Source of the DNA: Oceanibium sediminis
GTDB lineage: Bacteria > Pseudomonadota > Alphaproteobacteria > Rhodobacterales > Rhodobacteraceae
Direction of reading: 5' to 3'
Length of the DNA stretch: 64,000 nucleotides
Assembly (NCBI RefSeq): GCF_003265325.1
Contig: NZ_QGNX01000010.1
Location: forward strand, 32,791-96,790
The translations under genes and the position numbers were made by a program. The notes under the pieces are model-generated. The model was not told the origin of the DNA. It was given only the letters and a program-made list of their open reading frames with translations, and ran no database searches. Shown here in pieces: positions 9,526 through 18,677 of this stretch (position 1 is the first letter of the stretch; every line of letters starts with the position of its first letter).

Positions 9526-10749
9526 ATGACGGCAGGTTCCCGCCAACGCCCGGGACCGGCAGTACCCTACATTCTTGCGGCATGTACGGCGGTCAGCGTC
9601 CTTTCCACGGACCTGATCGTGCCGTCGATTCCCGATTTGCCGGAGGTATTCGACACCAGCGTGAAGCTTGCGCAGATGACGGTCAGCATCAACCTGGCCG
9701 CCTATGCGCTGGCGCAGCTCGTCCACGGGCCGCTGGCCGATGCCTTCGGGCGCAAGCGGCTGCTGGTCGGCTCTTTCGTGCTGTTCGCGGTGATCTCGGT
9801 CCTCTGCGCGCTTGCGCCGACGATGGAGTCGCTGCTGACCGGGCGCTTCGTGCAAGGGTTGCTGTCCAGCGTACCCTCGGTCGTGATCATCCTGATCATC
9901 CGTGAGCTCTATGACGAGAAGCGCGCCCTGAAGGTGATGGCGCTTTACGGCGCGACGCTGGGCCTTGCGCCCGCGATCGGGCCGCTGCTTGGCGGTTACC
10001 TGCATGTCTGGATCGGCTGGCAGGCGGGGTTCTGGCTGATCGCCATCATGGCGATCGCGGTGATGCTGGCCGTGGTGCGCATCGTCCCTGAAAGCCTGCC
10101 GGAAGCGAAGCCGCTGAACCTGGCCGGATCGCTGCGCGACTACGCGCAGCTGCTGGCGTTCCCGGGCTACCTTGGGGCAGCGATGGGCGTGTCGCTGCTG
10201 TTCGGGGCCTACTTCTCCTACATCACGGCGGCGCCGGTGATCTTCATCGACGTGCTGGGACTGCCGACGGAACGCTACGGCCTGTCCCACGTGGCGATCG
10301 TCGGGGCCTATATCATCGGCAACATCATCGCGACCCGGCTGAGCAACCGCTTCGCGCCCGGCCAACTCTTGCGCATCGCCTCCGTGGGCATGCTGGCGGC
10401 CATGGGCATTCTGCTGGGCGCGGTGCTTGGCGGGGCCTATTCCGTCGCCGTCATCCTGGCGGCCATGTCGCTCTACGGCGTGTTCCTCGCCTTCGTCCTG
10501 GCTGCCGGCCCGCTGGTGGTGCTGGAAGTGGCGACGGATGCGCCCCAAGGACCGGCCTCGGCCCTGCTCGGCTCGATCCAGCTCGGCATGGCGGCGCTTG
10601 GCGGCTACCTCTGCGCGCATTACTTCGATGGGCAAACCCCTAGGGCCATGGCCGTGGTGATGACCGGCATGGTCTGCCTTGGCGCGGTGCTGGTCTGGGC
10701 CGCTACCCGGCGCGGGCCCGTCGCTCCGGAACCAGTCCCCGCGGACTGA
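9526..10749 (+). CDS. MFS drug-resistance transporter, Bcr/CflA type
   Basis: The 407-residue protein has twelve predicted membrane segments. The MFS motif A-like GPLADAFGRKRLL lies after helix 2 and ALAPAIGPLLGGYLHVWIGW matches motif C of the 12-TM drug/H+ antiporters; N-terminal STDLIVPSIPDLP is the Bcr/CflA hallmark. It would export a small molecule using the proton gradient. It follows the LysR gene at once, so it may belong to the same regulatory unit as the divergent GNAT genes. Its last 47 bases overlap the 3' end of livM on the other strand, so the two convergent transcripts must be antisense at their ends. Confidence 0.9.
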   Translation: MTAGSRQRPGPAVPYILAACTAVSVLSTDLIVPSIPDLPEVFDTSVKLAQMTVSINLAAYALAQLVHGPLADAFGRKRLLVGSFVLFAVISVLCALAPTMESLLTGRFVQGLLSSVPSVVIILIIRELYDEKRALKVMALYGATLGLAPAIGPLLGGYLHVWIGWQAGFWLIAIMAIAVMLAVVRIVPESLPEAKPLNLAGSLRDYAQLLAFPGYLGAAMGVSLLFGAYFSYITAAPVIFIDVLGLPTERYGLSHVAIVGAYIIGNIIATRLSNRFAPGQLLRIASVGMLAAMGILLGAVLGGAYSVAVILAAMSLYGVFLAFVLAAGPLVVLEVATDAPQGPASALLGSIQLGMAALGGYLCAHYFDGQTPRAMAVVMTGMVCLGAVLVWAATRRGPVAPEPVPAD

Positions 10750-12007
10750 AGCGCAGCACGATCAGCAGGATCAGCCCCATCAGGAACAGCCGCAGGTGGG
10801 GCGCTGCCTCAAGCAAATGCCCGGCGATGGCCGAGTCGTCGGGCAGGCGATCCGTCACGATGCTCATCAGCCACAGCCCGGCCGGTTCCGCCTGCACCCA
10901 GAGGAACCAGATCACGAAGGCCCCAAGGACCGAGCCGGTGTTGTTCCCCGAGCCCCCGACGATCACCATCACCCAGATCAGGAAGGTATAGCGCAGCGGC
11001 TGGTAGGAGGTGGGCGTGAACTGCCCGTCCAGCGTTACCAGCATCGCCCCCGCGATCCCCACCACGGCCGAGCCGAGCACGAAGACCTGCAAATGCCGCG
11101 CGGTCACGTCCTTGCCCATCGCCTCGGCGGCGTCGCGGTTGTCGCGGATCGCCCGCATCATCCGCCCCCAGGGGGAACGCAGTGCGCGCTCGCTCAGCCA
11201 GTAAAGGACGATCAGCACGACCAGGAACAGCCCCGCGTAAAGCAACTTCACGAAGATCCCCGACAGCGCGCCGGGGTCCTGCCCCAGCCGCAGGGCGAGG
11301 TCGGCGAACCACTGGGTTTCCTGCAACTCCACTTCGTAGGGCACGGGGCGGGGCAGGCCGGTCACGTTCTTCACGCCGCGCGTCAGCCAGTCCTCGTTCT
11401 TGATGACGGCCAGCAGGATTTCCGAGATCCCCAGCGTCGCGATCGCAAGGTAGTCCGAGCGCAGACCAAGGCTGATCTTGCCCACCACCCAGGCGACCCC
11501 GGCCGCCAGCACGCCGCCCGCCGCCCAGCCCAGCACGATGGGCAGGCCCAGCCCGCCCAGGTAGCCCGTGGCTGCCGGATCGACGCTTTCGATGGCATCC
11601 ACCGCCGGGTCATAGGCCATGCGTGTCACCGCGTATCCCGCGATGATCGCCAGCGTCACAGCCACCCGGCGGCGCGTGCCGCTCAGGTGGCGCACCAGCA
11701 TCGCCACGACGAAGATCGTCGCGCCAAGCGCCAGCCCGGCCAGCGCGATGCCCGTGCCGCCGGCACGCCACGCTTCGCCCACCGGGGGCATGGAAAACAG
11801 CACCGCCGCCACACCGCCAAGGGCCGCGAAGCCCATGATCCCGACGTTGAAGATCCCCGCGTAGCCCCACTGGATGTTGACCCCCAGCGCCATGATCGCC
11901 GAGATCAGGCTGAGGTTCACGATGGCCAGCGCGACGTTCCAGCTCTGGAACATGCCCACGGCGACGAGCGCCAGCCCCATCAGGATGAAAAGCGGGAACG
12001 GTTTCAT
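10703..12007 (-). CDS. livM: Branched-chain amino acid ABC transporter permease LivM
   Basis: This 434-residue, multi-spanning inner-membrane protein of the LivM/BPD_transp_2 family carries the family hallmarks LGVNIQWGYAGIFNVG near the N-terminus and a SPWGRMMRAIRDNRDAAEAMGKD cytoplasmic loop. Its ATG overlaps the livH stop by four bases (ATGA). With LivH it forms the channel for uptake of branched-chain amino acids or related compounds. An unusually long central periplasmic loop is present compared with the typical 320-residue LivM. Confidence 0.95.
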   Translation of the reverse strand: MKPFPLFILMGLALVAVGMFQSWNVALAIVNLSLISAIMALGVNIQWGYAGIFNVGIMGFAALGGVAAVLFSMPPVGEAWRAGGTGIALAGLALGATIFVVAMLVRHLSGTRRRVAVTLAIIAGYAVTRMAYDPAVDAIESVDPAATGYLGGLGLPIVLGWAAGGVLAAGVAWVVGKISLGLRSDYLAIATLGISEILLAVIKNEDWLTRGVKNVTGLPRPVPYEVELQETQWFADLALRLGQDPGALSGIFVKLLYAGLFLVVLIVLYWLSERALRSPWGRMMRAIRDNRDAAEAMGKDVTARHLQVFVLGSAVVGIAGAMLVTLDGQFTPTSYQPLRYTFLIWVMVIVGGSGNNTGSVLGAFVIWFLWVQAEPAGLWLMSIVTDRLPDDSAIAGHLLEAAPHLRLFLMGLILLIVLRFSPRGLVPERRARAG

Positions 12008-13008
12008 ATCACTTTCCCCCGGAACAGGCCCGTCGGGCGTATCAGCAGCACCAGAACAAGGATCACGAAGCTGACCGCGAACTTGTAGTCCGTGGACAAC
12101 AGTTGGAGTAGGCCGTCCGTCTCCCAGCCGAAGTAGCTGACGAACTTCTTGTAGGCATAGGTCACCGTCACCTCGGAAAAGGCGATGATGAAGCCCCCCG
12201 CGATGGCCCCGACGGGGTTGCCGATGCCCCCAACGATGGCCGAGGCGAAGATCGGCAGCAGCAGCTGGAAATAGGTGAAGGGCTTGAAGCTTTTGTCGAG
12301 GCCGTAAAGCGTGCCCGCGATGGTCGCCAGCGCCCCGGCGATGATCCAGGTGTAAAGGACCACGCGGTCGGGGTTGATGCCCGACAGCAGGGCCAGGTCC
12401 TCGTTGTCGGAATAGGCGCGCATCGCCTTGCCCATGCGCGAATGGTTCAGGAAGCGGAACAGCGCGATCACCACGATCACGGCGACGACGATGGTGATCG
12501 CCTGCGTCGTGCGAAACGCCAGCCCCTCGGCCAGGCCGGTCATTTCCTTGAAATCGCGGGCAGTGATGATGAACCGCTCGCCATCGGCAAACCGTTGGTC
12601 GTCAGGGCCGATGATCAGGCGGGTCAGCCCGTTGGTCATGAACATCACGCCCACGCTTGCGATGACGAAAACGACGGGCACCGCCCGTTGCTCGCGGTAG
12701 AAGCGATAGACCGTGCGATCAAAGACCAGGCACAGCGCCACCGCGCCAAGAATGCCGAAGGGCAGGGCCAGAAGGGCGGTCGGTAAGGGCCCCGCGCTGA
12801 TCCCCATGGCCTGCATCCCCCATGTAATCAGGATCACGCACATCGCCCCGAAGGCCATGGTGTCGCCATGGGCGAAGTTCGAGAACCTGAGCACCGCGTA
12901 GATCAGCGTGATCCCCAAGGCGCCAAGGGCGAGCTGCGCGCCGTAGGCGAGGCCGGGCACGAAGACGAAGTTCGCGAACAGGACGAAGGCGTTCAGGATG
13001 TCAGTCAT
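12004..13008 (-). CDS. livH: Branched-chain amino acid ABC transporter permease LivH
   Basis: This 334-residue permease belongs to the LivH family, with hallmarks LALGALGITLIYAVLRFSNFAHGD at the N-terminus and the GKAMRAYSDNEDLALLSGIN cytoplasmic loop that contacts the ATPase. Its start overlaps by four bases (ATGA) the stop of the HEPN-like gene inserted upstream, and its own stop overlaps the livM start. It is part of livJ-livG-livF-(HEPN)-livH-livM. Confidence 0.95.
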   Translation of the reverse strand: MTDILNAFVLFANFVFVPGLAYGAQLALGALGITLIYAVLRFSNFAHGDTMAFGAMCVILITWGMQAMGISAGPLPTALLALPFGILGAVALCLVFDRTVYRFYREQRAVPVVFVIASVGVMFMTNGLTRLIIGPDDQRFADGERFIITARDFKEMTGLAEGLAFRTTQAITIVVAVIVVIALFRFLNHSRMGKAMRAYSDNEDLALLSGINPDRVVLYTWIIAGALATIAGTLYGLDKSFKPFTYFQLLLPIFASAIVGGIGNPVGAIAGGFIIAFSEVTVTYAYKKFVSYFGWETDGLLQLLSTDYKFAVSFVILVLVLLIRPTGLFRGKVI

Positions 13009-13457
13009 TGAAGGAACTCGTGTTGGTTTTCAATGGCGCCGCATGACTCAAGACAGGAAAGAGAAGTCCTGTAAAATCTATTGAAAGTTGGGGCTAATCC
13101 TAGTTTCGGCTCTTCCAGGTACCTCAACACCATATTTTTGTGCAGGTCAGATATTATTGTAACTGTAGCGAGGTCGAGTTCAGCAAAGCCAGTGTCCCAT
13201 TCCTCTGACTTCACTCGGCAATGTCCGTAAAGAAGGAGTATGTCGTGCCCGAATTCGCGTATCTGCCTCCTATTGTAATCGTGAAGTGCCAAGTATGATT
13301 TCATACTCAGCTCAATGCTATGAGACATTAGGTTCATAATCGCCGGATCTGCCTGTAAATCGCCGACATCCGTTAATGGTATGCGTCCGCCTTCGGCCTT
13401 ACGAGCCGCGTCAAAATATATGAATGCGAGGTCGGCGAGCGACTGGACCAATTCCAT
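13005..13457 (-). CDS. HEPN-like protein embedded in the liv operon
   Basis: The protein has about 150 residues from the ATG used here; in-frame GTG (13481) and TTG (13484) starts overlap the livF stop. It is all-helical, with HSIELSMKSYLALHDYNRRQIREFGHDILLLY resembling the central HEPN helices, including R-Q-I-R-E-F-G-H, which fits an R-x(4-6)-H spacing. HEPN domains are found in RNases of toxin-antitoxin and defence systems and in nucleotide-binding partners. Here no antitoxin is adjacent. The gene is clearly richer in A and T than the flanking liv genes and its stop overlaps livH (ATGA), so it looks like an acquired gene fitted into the operon. Function unknown. Confidence 0.65.
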   Translation of the reverse strand: MELVQSLADLAFIYFDAARKAEGGRIPLTDVGDLQADPAIMNLMSHSIELSMKSYLALHDYNRRQIREFGHDILLLYGHCRVKSEEWDTGFAELDLATVTIISDLHKNMVLRYLEEPKLGLAPTFNRFYRTSLSCLESCGAIENQHEFLQ

Positions 13458-13473
13458 TTTCTTTTCAACATTC

Positions 13474-14184
13474 TCACCCACCAAGGAAACTCTTCCTCAC
13501 CTCGGGGTCCGCCAGCAGCGCCTCGCCCGTATCGGTAAACCGGTTCTGCCCCTGCACCAGCACGAAGCCCCGGTCGGCGATGTTCAGCGCCTGCTTGGCG
13601 TTCTGCTCCACCATCAGGATCGCGATGCCCGTCGCCGCCACTTCGAGGATGCGGTCGAACAGCTCATCCATCACGATGGGGCTGACCCCGGCGGTCGGCT
13701 CGTCCAGCATCAGGACTTTCGGCTGGGTCATCAGTGCGCGGCCCACGGCCACCTGCTGGCGCTGCCCGCCGGAAAGCTCGCCCGCGGGCTGTTTCGCCTT
13801 TTCCCTCAGGATCGGGAACAGGTCATAGACCTGCGAGATGGTTTTCTCGAAATCATCCTCCCGAAGGAAAGCGCCCATCTCCAGGTTCTCGCGCACGCTC
13901 ATCGAAGTGAAGACGTTCGAGGTCTGCGGCACGAAGCCCATACCCGCCGCCACCCGCGCCTGCGGGCTGAGCGCGGTGATGTCGCGCCCGTCCAGCATCA
14001 CCCGGCCCTTGCGCAGGGGCAGCATGCCGAAGACCGCCTTCATCGCGGTGGATTTGCCCGCGCCGTTCGGGCCCACGATCACCGCGATCTGGCCCTGTTC
14101 CACGGAAATCGTGCAGTCATGCAGGATATCCGCGCTGCCATAGCCGCCGGTCATTGCTTCGCCGATCAGGAAAGGCTCTGTCAT
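13474..14184 (-). CDS. livF: Branched-chain amino acid ABC transporter ATP-binding protein LivF
   Basis: This 236-residue ATPase has Walker A GPNGAGKS (residues 38-45), the signature LSGGQRQ, Walker B VLMLDEP and the H-loop replaced by the LivF-type Gln (MVEQNAKQAL). The ATG shares one base with the livG stop (TGATG), showing translational coupling. It powers LivHM. Confidence 0.95.
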   Translation of the reverse strand: MTEPFLIGEAMTGGYGSADILHDCTISVEQGQIAVIVGPNGAGKSTAMKAVFGMLPLRKGRVMLDGRDITALSPQARVAAGMGFVPQTSNVFTSMSVRENLEMGAFLREDDFEKTISQVYDLFPILREKAKQPAGELSGGQRQQVAVGRALMTQPKVLMLDEPTAGVSPIVMDELFDRILEVAATGIAILMVEQNAKQALNIADRGFVLVQGQNRFTDTGEALLADPEVRKSFLGG

Positions 14185-14969
14185 CACGCCGCCCCCGGCT
14201 TGTTCTTCAGGCCGGTGCCTAGGTACGCCTCGATCACCCGTTCGTCGGACTTCACCTCGTCGGCCGAGCCTTCGGCCAGCACCTGCCCCTCGGCCATCAC
14301 GATCACCGGATCGCAGAGGCGGGAGATGAATTCCATGTCGTGTTCTATCATGCAGAACGTGTACCCCCGCTCCTCGTTCAGGCGCAGGATCGCGTCGCCG
14401 ATGGTGTTCAGCAGCGTGCGGTTCACGCCCGCGCCGACCTCGTCCAGGAAGACGACCTTGGCGTCCACCATCATCGTGCGGCCCAGCTCCAGCAGCTTTT
14501 TCTGGCCCCCCGACAGGTTTCCGGCCAGTTCGTCCGCCACTTGCGGGATTTCGAGGAAGTCGATTACCTCTTCTGCCTTCTCGCGGACGGCGCGTTCCTC
14601 TTCGGCCACCTTGGCGCCCTTGAACCAGGCGTCCCACAACCGCTCGCCCGATTGGCGGGGTGGGACCATCATCAGGTTCTCGCGCACCGTGAGGGTGGAG
14701 AATTCGTGGGCGATCTGGAACGTGCGCAGCAGCCCGCGCCCGAACAGCTCATGCGGGGTCAGGCCGGTGATGTCCTCCCCATCCAAGTATACATGCCCAG
14801 ACGTGGGGCGGTAGTGCCCCGCGATCACGTTGAACAACGTGGTCTTGCCTGCGCCGTTCGGCCCGATCAGTCCGGTAATGGAGCCGGTGGCGATCTCGAG
14901 CGATGCGCCGTCGACGGCGCGGATGCCGCCGAAATGCATGTGAAGATCGTCAACCCGGATCATACGCAA
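14184..14969 (-). CDS. livG: Branched-chain amino acid ABC transporter ATP-binding protein LivG
   Basis: This 261-residue ATPase has Walker A GPNGAGKT (residues 36-43), signature LSGGQKK, Walker B VVFLDEV and the switch MIEHDMEFI. The BCA_ABC-type C-terminal extension (EGSADEVKSDERVIEAYLG) identifies it as LivG rather than LivF. It lies between the substrate-binding gene and livF; a hairpin separates it from the former. Confidence 0.95.
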   Translation of the reverse strand: MRMIRVDDLHMHFGGIRAVDGASLEIATGSITGLIGPNGAGKTTLFNVIAGHYRPTSGHVYLDGEDITGLTPHELFGRGLLRTFQIAHEFSTLTVRENLMMVPPRQSGERLWDAWFKGAKVAEEERAVREKAEEVIDFLEIPQVADELAGNLSGGQKKLLELGRTMMVDAKVVFLDEVGAGVNRTLLNTIGDAILRLNEERGYTFCMIEHDMEFISRLCDPVIVMAEGQVLAEGSADEVKSDERVIEAYLGTGLKNKPGAA

Positions 14970-14990
14970 ACCCTAGAACAGATACGGAAA

Positions 14991-15017
14991 ACCCGGAAAG
15001 CAAAAAGCTTCCCGGGT
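14991..15017 (-). terminator. Intercistronic hairpin between livJ-like gene and livG
   Basis: Read on the minus strand, an 11-bp stem (ACCCGGGAAGC pairing with GCTTTCCGGGT, one mismatch) with a TTTTT loop is followed by a short T run. Such stems after a binding-protein gene commonly reduce read-through so that the binding protein is made in excess of the membrane parts. Confidence 0.65.
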
Positions 15018-15041
15018 CCATTTTTTAGGCAACTGCGGCAA

Positions 15042-16232
15042 TCAGCGGAAGCGGACCGTTTCGTACTCGCCGTCCTTGACCACGTACTCGCGGTAGGTCC
15101 CGGCGGCTTCGCCCGGCCCGATCAACTCGACGTTGGTCGCACCGACGTAGTCCACGTCACCGCCATTGGCGAGGATTTCCAGCGCCTTGGCCAGTTCGCC
15201 GGGCAGGATCGGCTCGCCCGGCGCATTGGCGACGTCCAGCAGGTTCGCGGCAACCGCTTCCTTCGTGGCTTCGCCGCCGGCCTGCATCGCCAGCGCGATC
15301 AGCGCAGCCGCGTCATAGCTTTCGCGCGTGAAGGAGGTGGAGCCATCCACGCCCGCCGCCGCGACCACCTGGTCGAAGGCGTCAGCGCCTTCGCCTTGGC
15401 TCCAGGGAACGGTGCCCATGGTGCCGTTGAGGCCGCTGCCGAGGGTTTCGAGCAGGCTGTCGGCATACATGCCGTCGCCCAGCGCGAAGGTGTCGAAGGC
15501 GCCGCTGTCCAGCGCGGACTGGATCACGCCGACGCCGCCCTGGTCCGCGTAGCCGAGCACGACCAGAACCTCGCCGCCCGCGGCGGCCAGTGCGCCGACT
15601 TCGGCGGAATAGTCGCCCTTGCCGTCCTCATGCGCGGTGTTGATCGTGACTGTGCCGCCGTTCGCCTCGAAGTTGGAGATGAAGCTGTCGGACAGGCCCT
15701 TGCCGTAATCGTTGTTGGTGTAGGTGACGGCGACTTCCTCGATCCCGTTGTCGATCAGCGTCGCGGCCAGCACCTCGCCCTGGCGGGCGTCGGAGGGGGC
15801 GGTGCGGAAGAACAGGTCATTGTCGTCGATGCTGGTCAACGCGGGCGAGGTGGCCGAGGGCGACACCATCACGACGCCGTTCGGCACGGCCACGTTGTTC
15901 GCGACCGCGGTGGTCACGCCCGAACAATCCGCGCCCATGATCGCCACGACCCCGTCGGAGGAGATGAGCCGTTCCGCCGCCGCCGTGGCCGCCGCCGCGT
16001 CAATGCAGGTGCTGTCCGCGCGCACGGGCTCGATCACCTTGCCATCGAGGAACAAACCGGATTCCGAGACTTCGGTCATCGCCAGTTCTGCGCTGGCTGC
16101 CATATTCGGCGTCAGGGATTCGATCGGGCCGGTAAAGCCGAGGATCACGCCAACCTTGACCGCGTGGCCATCCGCAAAAGCCATGGTGCCCACAAGGGCG
16201 GAAGCGGCGGTCGCAAGAAGCAGTCTCTTCAT
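15042..16232 (-). CDS. livJ: Branched-chain amino acid ABC transporter substrate-binding protein
   Basis: This 396-residue periplasmic protein has a cleavable signal peptide (residues 1-20, ending AFADG) and a Peripla_BP_6 fold beginning VKVGVILGFTGPIESL, the usual LivJ/LivK opening. It is the first gene of the liv operon; a 200-bp region upstream separates it from the divergent tup operon and must hold both promoters. Specificity for leucine-type amino acids cannot be read from sequence; roseobacters use such systems for many organic solutes. Confidence 0.92.
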   Translation of the reverse strand: MKRLLLATAASALVGTMAFADGHAVKVGVILGFTGPIESLTPNMAASAELAMTEVSESGLFLDGKVIEPVRADSTCIDAAAATAAAERLISSDGVVAIMGADCSGVTTAVANNVAVPNGVVMVSPSATSPALTSIDDNDLFFRTAPSDARQGEVLAATLIDNGIEEVAVTYTNNDYGKGLSDSFISNFEANGGTVTINTAHEDGKGDYSAEVGALAAAGGEVLVVLGYADQGGVGVIQSALDSGAFDTFALGDGMYADSLLETLGSGLNGTMGTVPWSQGEGADAFDQVVAAAGVDGSTSFTRESYDAAALIALAMQAGGEATKEAVAANLLDVANAPGEPILPGELAKALEILANGGDVDYVGATNVELIGPGEAAGTYREYVVKDGEYETVRFR

Positions 16233-16432
16233 CTGTAGTCTCCCAGTGTTGCGTATCCGGTCTATGCCCGTTTCGGACTTGGTCGCCTGGGGCGTCGACC
16301 GGAGGAATCATTGGGCAAACCATATCGGGTTGCACCCGCCTTGCAAGGGCCCTACGGTTTTCATGCGTCGCCCACCGGATCCGTGGATGCCCGGTCTGGG
16401 CGCTTTACTCAAAGTCAACATGGCGCCCCCGG

Positions 16433-17128
16433 ATGGATACTCTTTCAGCAGCCTGGACACTTCTGCTGACGGCGGACGCGGAGCTGATGGGAATTATCGG
16501 CCTGTCGCTGCGCGTCAGCCTGACGGCGACGCTGATCGCGACGTTGATCGGCGCGCCGATCGGGGCCGCGCTGGCGATTTGGCGGTTTCCGGGGCGGCGG
16601 CTGGTGTTGCTGCTCGCCTCCACGCTGATGGCGTTGCCGCCCGTCGTGGCGGGGCTGTTCGTCTATCTTGCTCTGTCGCGCGCCGGACCCTTGGGCGAGC
16701 TTGGGCTTCTGTTCACGCCCGCGGCGATGATCGTGGCGCAGTCGATCCTGATCCTGCCGATCATCATCGCGCTGGTGCATGCGGCGATCCAGCCGATGCA
16801 GCGGGAATACGATGACATGCTCACCTCGGTCGCGGCGGGGCCGTGGCTCAGGGTGCGCACGCTGATGTGGGATGCGCGCTTCGTTCTGGTGACCGCCGTG
16901 CTGGCCGGGTTCGGCCGCGCCATCGCCGAGGTGGGCGCGGTGCTGATCGTGGGCGGCAACATCGCCGGTGTGACACGGGTGATGACGACGACCATCGCGC
17001 TTGAAACCTCCAAGGGGAACTTGGAGCTGGCGTTGGCGCTGGGGCTGATCCTGATGTTCATCGCCTTCGCGGTGAACGTCGTCATGCAGGGGCTGACCCG
17101 CTTCGGCCGCCAGTACGAGGTTGCATGA
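16433..17128 (+). CDS. tupB: Tungstate ABC transporter permease TupB
   Basis: This 231-residue permease has about five to six membrane segments and the BPD_transp_1 loop EYDDMLTSVAAGPWLRVRTL...GFGRAIAEVGAVLIVGGN, typical of TupB/WtpB. Its stop overlaps the tupC start by four bases. Assignment to tungstate rests on the TupA downstream. Confidence 0.9.
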   Translation: MDTLSAAWTLLLTADAELMGIIGLSLRVSLTATLIATLIGAPIGAALAIWRFPGRRLVLLLASTLMALPPVVAGLFVYLALSRAGPLGELGLLFTPAAMIVAQSILILPIIIALVHAAIQPMQREYDDMLTSVAAGPWLRVRTLMWDARFVLVTAVLAGFGRAIAEVGAVLIVGGNIAGVTRVMTTTIALETSKGNLELALALGLILMFIAFAVNVVMQGLTRFGRQYEVA

Positions 17129-17829
17129 AAGCAGGTCTGGACATCCGCGACGCCACGCTGGAGGCCGGCGGCCAGCGGCTGCTCGGCCCGCTCACGCTTC
17201 AGGTGCAGGGGCCCGGCATCACCATGATCATGGGGCCGAACGGGGCGGGTAAAAGCCTGTTCCTGCGCCTGGCCCACGGGCTTGCCCGGCCGGAACGGGG
17301 GCAGGTGCTTTGGAACGATCAGCCGGCGCGCGGCACCATGGCAAGCCGGGGCTTCGTGTTCCAGAGCACGCCGGTCCTGCGCCGCTCGGTCGCCGCGAAC
17401 GTCGGCTTTCCGCTTCAGGCGCAGGGTGTGCGCGGGGCAGATCGGCGCGCGCGTGTGGCGGACGCCCTGCGCGCAGCGCGGCTTGACGGACGGGCCGATC
17501 AGCCCGCCGCCCGCCTGTCCGGGGGCGAGCGGCAGCGCATGGCCCTGGCGCGCGCGCTGATCTGCGACCCGGTGGCGGTGCTGCTGGATGAGCCTTCGGC
17601 GAACCTCGACCCCGGCTCCACCGCCGCGCTGGAACAGTTGATCCGCGACAGCGCGTCCCGAGGGGTGCGGATCATGATGTCCACCCATGACATCGGGCAG
17701 GCGCGCCGGCTGGCCGACAGGGTCCTGTTCTTTTCCGAGGGGACCCTGGTGGAACAGGCCCCGGCCGCGGATTTCTTCGACGCGCCGCGCAGCGAAGCGG
17801 CCCGTCGCTACCTTGGGGGGCTGCTATGA
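17125..17829 (+). CDS. tupC: Tungstate ABC transporter ATP-binding protein TupC
   Basis: This 234-residue ATPase has Walker A GPNGAGKS (residues 37-44), signature LSGGERQ, Walker B VLLDEPSANLD and H-loop STHDIGQA. There is no C-terminal TOBE/molybdate-binding domain as in ModC. It overlaps tupB and tupA by four bases on each side. Confidence 0.9.
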   Translation: MKAGLDIRDATLEAGGQRLLGPLTLQVQGPGITMIMGPNGAGKSLFLRLAHGLARPERGQVLWNDQPARGTMASRGFVFQSTPVLRRSVAANVGFPLQAQGVRGADRRARVADALRAARLDGRADQPAARLSGGERQRMALARALICDPVAVLLDEPSANLDPGSTAALEQLIRDSASRGVRIMMSTHDIGQARRLADRVLFFSEGTLVEQAPAADFFDAPRSEAARRYLGGLL

Positions 17830-18677
17830 TAAGGAATATGTGCCTCGCGGCGGCCATATGGCTGGCCGCGATCCCGGCCGCCGCGGCGGAATTCATCACC
17901 GTCGCATCCACCACCTCGACCGAGAATTCGGGCCTTCTGTCCGAGATCCTGCCGAAATTTACCGAAAAGACCGGGATCGAGGTGCGCGTCGTCGCCGTCG
18001 GCACCGGGCAGGCGCTGCGCATCGCGCGCAACGGTGACGCGGATCTTCTGCTGGTTCACCACCGCCCGTCCGAGGATGCCTTCGTGGCCGAGGGCTACGG
18101 GTTGGAGCGGCGCGACGTGATGTACAACGACTTCGTGCTGATCGGCCCCGGCGACGACCCCGCCGGGATCTCCGGGGCGGGCGACGTGTCCGAGGCGCTG
18201 GTGCGGATCGCCGAGGCCGAAGCCCCTTTCCTGTCGCGCGGCGACGACAGCGGCACCCACAAGAAGGAACTGGAACTCTGGGCCGAGGCCGGGGTCACCC
18301 TGCCGGACGGGGGATGGTACCTTGAAACCGGCTCGGGCATGGGCGCGACGCTGAACATCGGCGTGGCGACCGGGGCCTACGTGCTGACCGACCGGGGAAC
18401 ATGGATCACCTTTGGCAACAAGCGCGACAACGAATTGCTGTTCTCGGGCGATCCGCGCCTGTTCAATCCCTACGGCGTCATCGTGGTCAATCCCGAGCGC
18501 TTTCCACACGCGAAGGTCGAGGCGGCGCAGGCACTGTCCGACTGGCTCGTCTCCGCTGAGGGGCAGGCGGCCATCGGCGCGTTCCAAATCGAGGGCTTGC
18601 AGGCCTTCTGCCCCAACTCACCTGAGAAAGCGGGGCGCCGTGAGCAGGAAGAAGAACGCTGCCCCGCCGACCGATAG
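17826..18677 (+). CDS. tupA: Tungstate ABC transporter substrate-binding protein TupA
   Basis: This 283-residue periplasmic protein has a signal peptide (residues 1-20, cleaved near AAAAEF) and the TupA hallmark TTSTENSGLL right after it, plus ADLLLVHHRPSED and GDDSGTHKKE oxyanion-binding segments. TupA binds tungstate with very high affinity for tungsten enzymes such as some formate dehydrogenases. The conserved part ends around LQAFCPNS; the last 23 residues are very polar and run 60 bases into the 3' end of the convergent MFS gene, suggesting the original stop was lost by a small rearrangement. Confidence 0.9.
   Translation: MIRNMCLAAAIWLAAIPAAAAEFITVASTTSTENSGLLSEILPKFTEKTGIEVRVVAVGTGQALRIARNGDADLLLVHHRPSEDAFVAEGYGLERRDVMYNDFVLIGPGDDPAGISGAGDVSEALVRIAEAEAPFLSRGDDSGTHKKELELWAEAGVTLPDGGWYLETGSGMGATLNIGVATGAYVLTDRGTWITFGNKRDNELLFSGDPRLFNPYGVIVVNPERFPHAKVEAAQALSDWLVSAEGQAAIGAFQIEGLQAFCPNSPEKAGRREQEEERCPADR

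Noticed and set aside
13474-14637. A 387-codon minus-strand frame that could be read as a longer LivF
   Set aside because: The first 150 codons are an out-of-frame shadow of livG. The real LivF starts at ATG 14184, coupled to the livG stop.
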